From Pegoplata infirma (lineage: Eukaryota; Arthropoda; Insecta; Diptera; Anthomyiidae), in the NCBI GenBank assembly GCA_963921195.1, contig OY992540.1:58350844-58414843 (forward strand): 64,000 nucleotides of DNA. The letters are read 5' to 3'. How positions within the stretch are numbered: the first letter of the stretch is position 1; each line of letters opens with the position of its first letter. Below the pieces are notes generated by a model, which saw only the letters and a list, made by a program, of their open reading frames with translations, did not search any database and was not told where the DNA came from. Shown one piece after another: positions 56,566 to 64,000 of this stretch. Position numbers and translations under genes: made by a program.

Positions 56566-57640
56566 TAATTGGGAAAATAAATGACCTCGAACTTAAATAA
56601 AATATATCGTTGATATACTCAAAAATTTGTTGATACACACAAGTTCTCACTAGAAACTTGACGATAAATTCACCGATTCTGAGATTTTTTGCATGGATCT
56701 GAAAATCTGTTAAAAAAATTCAAAAACATTTTGACATTTTCCTTTAACAAATTACGAGACTGAGACATTTCTTTTATAGAAATAGAAATATAAATATTTT
56801 TACTTTTAAAAATCAAGTTGAAGAGTATATAATATTCGACCAAGCTGATTTTTTACTTGCTTATTATATTATATTTAATAATTTTTTTTTCGTTTTCATA
56901 AAAATTTATATAAATTGATTGGTCAACAGTCAGAGGTTAAATATAAATTTTAACAATTTCATTTCATAACAATATGAAAATTAATTTATTAAAAAAATAA
57001 AAATAATACCAAACATATTTGCGTATTAATTTATACTCGTGCCATGGTTACTTACTTGGCACAAACATAAATATATACAAATATGATTGTGATACATATT
57101 TGTCGTTTTTTTTTTTTCATTAAAATGGTTTTAATTTTTTATTTTCGCCCAAGAAATTACTTGCGTTTTTTTTCTAGGCAGGATGGCTGGCCATTATAAA
57201 TGAATGTGTTAATGTAAATGAAAAAAACCTTAAAAATGGTCTTTAATTTTTGTATACACGTCCTTTACACGAATGACAAATTTAAATACTCCATTGGTTA
57301 AGGCAATCATTTGTTGGTTCAAACATTAATATTTCTTTGCTCCTTTTGTACTGTTTCATTTTTAATTTATTTTTGCGTGTTGTATTTCATTTTTAGGGTT
57401 TTTCATACCACAAGTAAGTATTTATTTAATATGTCATATATTTAAACATGTTAACACAATGCACTTAAGAAATATGAATGGATGTGGGGGTTTCAATGAA
57501 AAAGTTTTTGTTAATAAAATTGTTGGTACCACGATTTTCCATTTTTTGTTTAAAAAAATTACGTTTTTAATGCATACTTGAAGGATTTAAGAAAAAAAAA
57601 AAATTATATTACGTACGATTTTTTTTGAGCCTAAAAGTAT
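56566..57640. other. intronic DNA, nothing recognised
   Basis: Mostly single-copy-looking AT-rich DNA; a worn mini-me end (AATATTCGACCAAGCTGATT) at about 56830. Confidence 0.4.
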
Positions 57641-57782
57641 GCACTGCTATTCTACACAACACGTCGAAAACCGTTTGGCTTATTGTTAGCGGAAACGTGT
57701 CAATTGTCAGGATAACACTTTTCGACACCAAGTCGAATGATTTTTAAAATTTTTAGATAAAAATGTGGAACAAAGTTAAAGC

Positions 57783-58037
57783 AGCAGAAAACCAGGAGTT
57801 ATAAATTTATTTTGAGGACTAAAACTATGCAACTATATATTTGAAACAGTAGTCAGAAATCAAACATATTTTTGTTGTAATTTGATTTAAAACAATAAGT
57901 AATTATGAAGAATTGCTCTGATTTCCTCCTCTTGAAGGTTTTAGGATGTGTTACTTCAACTAAAAACATTTGCTTTCACTTATTTTGTATAGCATAGATG
58001 TAGGCCTAAAAATTAATTCATAGCTGCTAGTTTTTTG
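57783..58037. mobile_element. small MITE (GGCAACAGAAAATTA family)
   Basis: Left AAGCAGCAGAAAACCAG, right TAGTTTTTTGTTGCCC. The interior GGACTAAAACTATGCAAC, TTTGATTTAAAACAATAAG and TGTATAGCATAGATGTAGGC matches 59280-59476 closely. Confidence 0.65.
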
Positions 58038-58109
58038 TTGCCCAGTAATATTCTTTGAGCCTAAAAGTATGCACTTTTTCTTACACAAAGCATTGAAAAC
58101 CCTTTGACT

Positions 58110-58265
58110 CACAATCAGTGGTATCAATCGGACTTAATATTGAAATCAATCCCTCCTAAAAATGAGTTTGGGCCGCTAACAAAAATAAATTTAGAATTAA
58201 TTTTCGTTCTGATCAATGTATCCAAATTTTATGAAGATCGGAGGGTGACACCAGGGAGACTTCCC
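58110..58265 (+). mobile_element. right-arm fragment of the 45198-45773 foldback family
   Basis: GAGTTTGGGCCGCTAAC, ATGAAGATCGGAGGGTGACA, CCAGGGAGACTTCCCTT match that element's right arm and terminus. Confidence 0.65.
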
Positions 58266-58555
58266 TTTTCAAAGCAAAATATGATATTTTTGCTCTGCCT
58301 AAATAAATGAAATAAAAAAATTTAGTATTTTTAAGTGTTTTTATCGGCGCATGCCATATTCTGTTTTGTTATTAAGGGTTTGTGATTGAAGAAGAAAACA
58401 TTGTATTTCTAAAGATTATTTTTAATGTGGATTTATTCCAGACCATGGTTTCTGTAGCCACCTCTACGTCATCAGTGGAGAAAATTACATTAGATAAATT
58501 GTTTGATTATTTGTAAGACTGTTTTTTCTATATGTTTTTTCATCAACAGACTTAA

Positions 58556-58645
58556 CTCTGAGTGGAATAGAACCCACGTTCTTAAAATTTTCCATCAGTT
58601 TGCAAAGCAAGTACTCTACCATCTGAGCTATCGCCCTGCTTGACA
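58556..58645 (-). other. tRNA-like sequence, left arm
   Basis: The minus strand reads GGGCGATAGCTCAGATGGTA then GAG (good D arm/A box), TTGCTTTGCAAACTG, and ACGTGGGTTCTATTCCACT (T arm/B box, paired stem GTGG/CCAC). The spacing between arms is longer than in a normal tRNA and the acceptor stem does not close. Ala/Phe-like by D arm only. Confidence 0.6.
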
Positions 58646-58849
58646 AACTAACAGCAGAAGTTGGTTTGTTGGTTGTTCAAATAATTCAGCGCTAAAATTG
58701 TTATGTGCAAAAACGAGACAAAGAGAGATTAAGGAATGTTGTTGTTTCTAAGGATCGTAATTGTTGGTGTAAAATAAAAATCTTCTGTTGACGTCACACA
58801 CTTAACATCTGTAATGAAATACGAACAAACCAACTTCTGCTGTTAGTTT

Positions 58850-58940
58850 GTCAAGCAGGGCGATAGCTCAGATGGTAGAGTACTTGCTTTGCAAACTGAT
58901 GGAAAATTTGAAGAACGTGGGTTCTATTCCACTCAGAGTT
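58850..58940 (+). other. tRNA-like sequence, right arm
   Basis: Mirror copy of 58556-58645 in the opposite arm; the main difference is AATTTGAAGAACG for AATTTTAAGAACG. Same A box and B box. Confidence 0.6.
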
Positions 58941-59279
58941 AAGTCTGTTGATGAAAAAACATATAGAAAAAACAGTCTTACAAATAATCAAACAATTTAT
59001 CTAATGTAATTTTCTCCACTGATGACGTAGAGGTGGCTACAGAAACCATGGTCTGGAATAAATCCACATTAAAAATAATCTTTAGAAATACAATGTTTTC
59101 TTCTTCAATCACAAACCCTTAATAAAAAATTTAGGTTTTCACAAATAATTCCAAATTTTACACGAAAAATGTTATCGTAACAATTTTGTTACCATAATTG
59201 TGTATACTTTCGACGATTTTTATGAAAAAGCTAAATTTTTTTGTAGCATAATTTTAGGCATTTAGTAAATATATGATTA

Positions 59280-59476
59280 AGGCAACAGAAAATTAGCAAC
59301 TATCAATTTTTGTTGAGTCCTAAAACTATGCAACAACATATTTGAAACATTAGTCACAAATCAAGCATATTTTTATTGAAATTTGATTTAAAACAATAAA
59401 GAATTATGAAGGATTGTCCTGATTTCCTTCTCTTGTATAGCATAGTTTTAGGCATCAAAATAAATTCATAATTTTC
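59280..59476. mobile_element. small MITE (GGCAACAGAAAATTA family)
   Basis: AGGCAACAGAAAATTAGCAA and the inverse ATAATTTTCTGTTGCCCT; interior as in 57783-58037 (GTCCTAAAACTATGCAAC, AGCATAGTTTTAGGC). Confidence 0.72.
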
Positions 59477-59948
59477 TGTTGCCCTATATATGATCCTTAA
59501 TTAAAAGCGTGCAAAACATTTAAGATTTCATGATTTTTAAAATATATTGACTTAATACTAAATAATTTGTAAAATTTGTTTTTTAAATTTAAAAATGTAG
59601 AATTTTCAAAAAACCTTAATTATCATTTTGTCACCCATATAGACGATTATGTCGTACAAAAGAGAAAACAAAAAAATTAACATGTTGGTAAAAAGAAAAT
59701 TAACATGAAAAGTCCTTTTTTTGTACCATTTCCCTATAAAATATAAATTTACATAACAATTGTTTACCTACATTTCTCATTTAAAAACTCACACACACGC
59801 ACAGTACAATTCTGCATTTTGTGGTTATAAACTTTGATGTCATGTTTTCATTGTAAGGAAAACAATTATGTTGGAGAAAACTACATGGCTTTTCGAATTT
59901 TAATAAATAAAAACCTAATTTAAAATAGTAATTACAAAAAAAAATAAA

Positions 59949-60540
59949 AATGTGTCATGAAGTTGTCATTTAACACTTTCAGGGCGGTCATTATTAGATC
60001 ATAATGATATTTAAGAAGGAAATTGGGAGAAAAGTTTTTAAATCGCTGAATCCGAAACTTAACTTGAGCCTTTTTGGATTTTTTTTTTTAAATTTTCCCC
60101 AAAATTTGGGATTTTTGAAAAATAAAATCGTGCGAAACATTTTTTATTTATTTTGGCATGCTAAATACGAATATCAAAAGAATTCTAAAATCGAGCGGTT
60201 TTCAAGATATCGGAAATTGTAATTGCAAAAGGAAAAATGTGTATCATAAAGTTATCATTTAATACTTTCAGGGCGGATCATTAAATGCTATTGATATTTA
60301 AGAAGGAAAACGGGAGAAAAGTTTTTAAAGCGCTGAATTAAGTTTCGGATTGAGCTAAATCCGATAATTTTAACCCTTGACAGCCTGTATCAAAATTTGG
60401 ATTTTTGGAAAATTTTCACAAATATTTGGAATTTTTGAAAACTTAAATCATGCGATTCATTATTTATATTAATTTTGGCATGTTGAATACAAATACCAAA
60501 AAATTTCAAGATGTCGGCAATTGAAATTGTCAAAAAATGT
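59949..60540. repeat. two diverged tandem units, period about 288 bp
   Basis: ATGTGTCATGAAGTTGTCAT, CACTTTCAGGGCGG, TATTTAAGAAGGAAATTGGG and AGTTTTTAAATCGCTGAAT recur from 60237 as ATGTGTATCATAAAGTTATC, TACTTTCAGGGCGG, TATTTAAGAAGGAAAACGGG, AGTTTTTAAAGCGCTGAAT. The following ATTTTGGCATGTTGAATAC is also doubled. Confidence 0.8.
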
Positions 60541-60596
60541 CCAAAAATTAAAAAAAAAAAAACTGAAATCTTTTTCCATTGACTATTGAGTAGAGC

Positions 60597-60760
60597 TTAA
60601 GGCAAACTTTCATTTAAACTTAATTTGTGCGAAATCCAACCATTTTAACCCATGGCGCCCTACGATCAAAGTTTATACTTTTTGGTGAACATTTTCTGAA
60701 AAACCAAAACTTTAATCAAAGTGCGACATGTGTTAAAATTATTGGATTTGTCTTAAATTA
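60597..60760. repeat. copy of the GGCGCC / TTTGATC repeat
   Basis: GGCAAACTTTCATTTAAACT, AACCCATGGCGCCCTACGAT, CCAAAACTTTAATCAAAG; compare 36430-36600. Confidence 0.55.
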
Positions 60761-60762
60761 GT

Positions 60763-61420
60763 TTTAAATAATTTTGAAAGACTTTACGGAGGCTCCTAAA
60801 GTTCGGCATATATGTTGCGCATTTACCTGGTCAAGTTGGTATTGCAATCCAGCGAAATTGGTCCAGTGGTTCAAAAGTTATGAGCAAAATACTGAATTTC
60901 GGCACGGGTTTTTCGTGAATTTACGAGATAAAAAACAGGCTAACTTCCGAAACGCTATTCTGAGGATGCTGAAGCTCGGCATATTTATTTGTTGCTAACT
61001 TTTGAAATGTAATTCTAAGAATGCTGAAGCTTGGCATATATATTTGTCGTTCCCCTGGTTCAGTGGTTCAAAAGTTCAAACCGTGAATTTCAGATTAGGT
61101 TCACCTTAAATTCAGGTGTTGAAAACCCGTTAAACATGTTTTAAAAGCATTGGTAAGTCACAAAAATATTTTACAACTTATTTTTGTCACTCAAAAATAA
61201 TATTACACTAAAAAAAAAGAAAATACACTCAAAAAAATTTTACACTCAAAAAAAATTTTTGTAATTTATTTTTTTTTTTTCAAAAATTACTTAAAAAAAG
61301 GATTTTTTACACCAAATAAAATATTTCTAATCAAACATGTTATTTTTTTCACGTTAGAAAATTTACTTTCACTTAAAAAGGGCATTATGGTGGGCATTCA
61401 TGTTTGTTTTACTTTGAATT
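60763..61420 (+). mobile_element. mini-me fragment, same 3' version as 42289-43558
   Basis: TTGAAAGACTTTACGGAGGC, GTCCAGTGGTTCAAAAGTTAT, GAATTTACGAGATAAAAAAC, then the ACACTCAAAAAAATTTTACA region. 5' part and GTCY tract are absent. Confidence 0.72.
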
Positions 61421-61814
61421 TATTCATTTGACGTATTTTTATATTTCTTTAGCAAAAATCATTCGCATTTAATGAGGATTTGACCATCTTGCAAAAAAAA
61501 AACAAACAGAAATGAAAAGGAGAAAAGTGTATGAGAGCCGATGAAAAGACAGGCAATTTTTTAATTTTATGTTGTTGTAGCAAGTATATCTATGGCTACT
61601 AAGAGGACATTTGTTACTTTACATGAAGCGTGTTAAAATATACACAAAACCAGAGCGACAGAAACATATAAACAGAGATTAAAGGAATAAAATCATTGTT
61701 TAAATAAAACAATTTAATGCAAAAATTTGAAAGACTTTAATTTTACAAAGATAAAGTTTATTGAGTTTTAATTGATTTTTTCTGAAGTTTTCTAAATTTT
61801 ACTTAAATTTGTAA
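61421..61814. other. intronic DNA, nothing recognised
   Basis: AT-rich; no support for a gene or bordered repeat. Confidence 0.4.
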
Positions 61815-62055
61815 AAAAATCGATTAGATGTGGTGCGATCTATTTAGATCTGATTACATCATTTGTATCTGATCAGATCTATTATATCCGAGATTTGTTC
61901 CCATTTCTAAGATCAGCTCAGATAAAATTACTGAATAAATCTTTTTTGATCTCGAAATTGGTAACAAATCTCGGATAAGTATAACAGATCAAATACAATT
62001 GATATAAATTTATCTTTATATCTTAACCAGATCTAACACATTTTTACACGGGATC
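61815..62055. mobile_element. GATC-rich foldback, diverged relative of 54319-54612
   Basis: ATCCGAGATTTGTTCCCATT and TTGGTAACAAATCTCGGAT mirror about 61925, and TTAGATCTGATTACATC-type words mark both arms. It ends ACATTTTTACACGGG, like the 54612 terminus. Confidence 0.65.
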
Positions 62056-62095
62056 TTTATTTTTATTGAAATTTGCTAAATTTCAATCAATATTT

Positions 62096-62366
62096 TCTGA
62101 GGGCTAATTCTCGGAGTCGATAGCAATTCGAATTCTAAATTCAGAGGGGCTGATTTTCGGAATCGATTAGTGATCGAAATTCTATTCGAACAAATTTTTC
62201 ATTTTTTTATGCCTCAAATTATACTTTGATAAAACAAGCCTTAAACATTTTTCTTTTAATACATTAAAATATAAAAACATGAAAAAGATAAAAAATTGTG
62301 TTTATTAGTGATCGAAATTCAGTTAGAATTTCGATCGGTAATCGATTCGGAGAATCAGCCCCCTGA
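62096..62366. mobile_element. foldback element (GGGGCTGATTCTCGGAATCGAT)
   Basis: Left TCAGAGGGGCTGATTTTCGG, AATCGATTAGTGATCGAAAT; right inverse AATTTCGATCGGTAATCGAT, GAGAATCAGCCCCCTGA. An extra partial terminus (TGAGGGCTAATTCTCGGAGT) precedes at 62098. Target duplication not resolved. Confidence 0.7.
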
Positions 62367-62854
62367 GTTGTAATTACCAAAAGTCATAATTTCAGAGATT
62401 AATTCAACACTGAATCTATATTTTAACAATAAACTCCTTTAAACTACTGCATTAACCAATACATAAACATTTAAAATAGACTATGACTATATGATGATAA
62501 TGTTAATGAGAAGCATAACAAGTGAAAAGCCTAAATAATCCCAGAGATTTACATTAACACAACATTACACAACACGAGTCTGAACCAAGGAGAAGCGATG
62601 TGTAAAATGTAGCCAATATCAATATGGTTATGGTTGTAAACTGAGAGCCACCGAGCCACATAGTATAACAAACAGTATTAATAACATTTACTGCAACTAC
62701 CGTAACGGTTTGAACACTGGCCAGTGGCCACCCACATACAAACATGACTGCTTATGTGTATGTATGAGTAAGTAGGAAATTTATGTTACATCCTTTAACA
62801 ACAAATTCAGACATAACACAGACAAAACATCCTTTCAGTCAAAAGCATGTACAG
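62367..62854. other. intronic DNA, nothing recognised
   Basis: Less AT-biased than its surroundings (62540-62750) but no Sdk-like or other recognisable protein in any frame. Possible conserved intronic DNA; unproven. Confidence 0.4.
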
Positions 62855-63593
62855 TAGCGTGTCCCGAAAATGAAAAATTTTAGGGCATACCCCTAGAATG
62901 ATGCTTAGTAAAGAGCTGATTACGGGAAAAAATATTAAACAAATTTTGGAGGTCATCTTCAGGGCGCAACCAGCGCTTGAAGTTTGCATCCCTAGTGCAT
63001 TTGATCAAAAAAAAATATATTTTTTTATTTTCAAAATTGGTGCCAAAAGTTTCGTTAGGTAGAGTATATTCTGAAAAAAATATTTGTAAAAATTTCATGG
63101 AGCAATTTTGGTCCAGCACAACGTTTTGAAATTTTGAAAAGGTGTAATTTAGTATACATTTTTTTAAGTTTTTGTAAAAACCGGAGTTTGTAAGAATTCT
63201 TTTAAGATTTTGTATAAAACGGAGTTTATGTTTAAGCCTTTGCATAAAAAGCTGTTTTTTTACAAAAACTTAAAAAAATATGTAATAAATTATGCATATT
63301 CGAAGTTTCAAAGCGTTGCGCTGGACCAAAATTGCTCCATGAAAACTTTATAAATATTTTTTCCTGAATGTACTCTACCTAACGAAACTTTAGGCACCAA
63401 TTTTAAAAATAAAAAAAAATATTATTTTTTGACCAAATGCACCACGGATGCAAACTTTAAGCGCTGGTTGCGCCCTGAAGATGATCTCCAAAAATTTTTT
63501 GATTATTTTTCCCGTAATCAGCTCTTCAATAAGCATCGTTCTAGGGGTATGCCCTAAAGATATTCCAAAATTTCCTGATTTCGGGACATGCTA
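62855..63593. mobile_element. palindromic hAT-type MITE, 8-bp duplication ATGTACAG
   Basis: TAGCGTGTCCCGAAAATGA and the inverse TTTCGGGACATGCTA; ATGTACAG exact at 62847-62854 and 63594-63601. Arms of about 300 bases mirror each other (GCATACCCCTAGAATGATGC versus GCATCGTTCTAGGGGTATGC; GGAGCAATTTTGGTCCAGC versus GCTGGACCAAAATTGCTCC). Spacer about 63130-63290. No protein. Confidence 0.92.
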
Positions 63594-63601
63594 ATGTACA
63601 G

Positions 63602-64000
63602 TTTTGTTTACACAATTGCAGTTGTACTAGTAGTAACGCATAATAAATATTCATACACACACACACACAAAGTAACTATCATAAACTATAATAATAGCAA
63701 TATTACAACAAAAATATTACAATACAAAAAAAAAATTAAAAGAAATCCTTCCGTGTTGTTCATCAATCAGGCATTAACCAACATACTTCCGTAATACGCC
63801 TTTTTCCTTTAATCGTGCAAATTGCACGTGTTGCACAGTTATGTTACACAACAATAGCCCGTTTGATTACTTACATCCTTGATACACTGGTATATGACAT
63901 GCTGACCGAACGACCGACCAACCGGCCCTTCTTTTTTTCTCAACATCCTGTTTCGCTAGCAATTTAATTATGCCTTTTTAATCGGTCAAAAGAGGTGCAT
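63602..64000. other. intronic DNA with a short (AC)n
   Basis: An ACACACACACACAC run at about 63654-63669. A splice-donor-like TTACTTAC (63868-63875) was checked: the frame upstream on the minus strand has stops and is not Sdk-like. Confidence 0.4.

Larger units (their letters stand above)
58366..59130. mobile_element. large palindrome with a tRNA-like unit in each arm
   Basis: Left arm 58366-58672 and right arm 58824-59130 are inverted copies with very few differences (TTAAGGGTTTGTGATTGAAG versus CTTCAATCACAAACCCTTAA; CCAACTTCTGCTGTTAGTTT mirrored at the inner ends). The spacer is about 150 bases. Terminal words ATTAAGGGTTTGTG suggest a DNA-transposon foldback; no clear target duplication. 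Confidence 0.85.

Noticed and set aside
58850..58940. Functional tRNA-Ala gene
   Set aside because: D and T arms look good but the acceptor stem does not pair, the anticodon stem is poor and the distance to the T arm is too long.
62554..62745. 63-residue minus-strand frame with membrane-like hydrophobicity
   Set aside because: No splice borders or recognisable family; hydrophobic frames arise easily in T-rich DNA.
63860..64000. Possible further sdk exon next to a donor-like GTAAGT on the minus strand
   Set aside because: The upstream frame contains stops and shows no Ig-type cysteine/tryptophan pattern.

Overview
This is a eukaryotic, very AT-rich window, best explained as intronic DNA of a higher (probably calyptrate) fly. 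The only host gene I can support is sidekick (sdk), a homophilic immunoglobulin/fibronectin-III adhesion protein, read on the minus strand. Three exons are visible: 29008-29127 and 14361-14516 together encode one Ig domain, and 2647-3075 encodes the next Ig domain plus the first half of the first FN3 domain. All three have consensus GT/AG borders, all introns are phase 1, and the joined reading frame is open. The introns are about 14.5 kb and 11.3 kb. I see no sdk exon in the 34.9 kb upstream of exon 29008-29127, nor in the 2.6 kb downstream of 2647.

Almost everything else is nested, non-autonomous mobile DNA. (1) Position 1-790 is a frameshifted 3' part of a LINE ORF2 (end of reverse transcriptase plus RNase H), minus strand. 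(2) At least eight hAT-type elements have exact 8-bp target duplications: 1835-2555, 5623-7010, 19898-27837, 21653-24441, 31994-33372, 36644-37154, 38769-39458 and 62855-63593. (3) A group of elements with CACTC/CACYC termini and TA target duplications (15920-16549, 17096-18127, 20393-24832, 34893-36137, 44470-45949, 48930-50580, 54972-56553 and others) have interiors made of family-specific short words arranged as inverted arms. (4) Many copies of a dipteran mini-me/DINE-like repeat carry a (GTCY)n tract; in one copy (42289-43558) the tract has grown to about 300 bp. (5) Several other foldback elements and degenerate tandem arrays are present. Nesting is deep: at 18478-27990 a tandem-word foldback holds a mini-me-like element and a 7.9 kb hAT, which holds a 4.4 kb TA element, which holds a mini-me and a 2.8 kb palindromic hAT.

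Two things stand out. First, the TIR element at 3492-4127 carries an open, intron-containing piece of a host gene that I recognise as the N-terminal EF-hand region of the deubiquitinase USP32. This looks like a Pack-type capture of host gene DNA by a small DNA transposon. Second, tRNA-like modules (A-box/B-box pairs) recur inside or beside several unrelated foldback elements, including a palindrome at 58366-59130 with one tRNA-like unit in each arm, and one tRNA-like unit split by a hAT at 38769-39458.

All family names rest on reading motifs by eye. Exact ends are given where target duplications fix them; other repeat borders are approximate.
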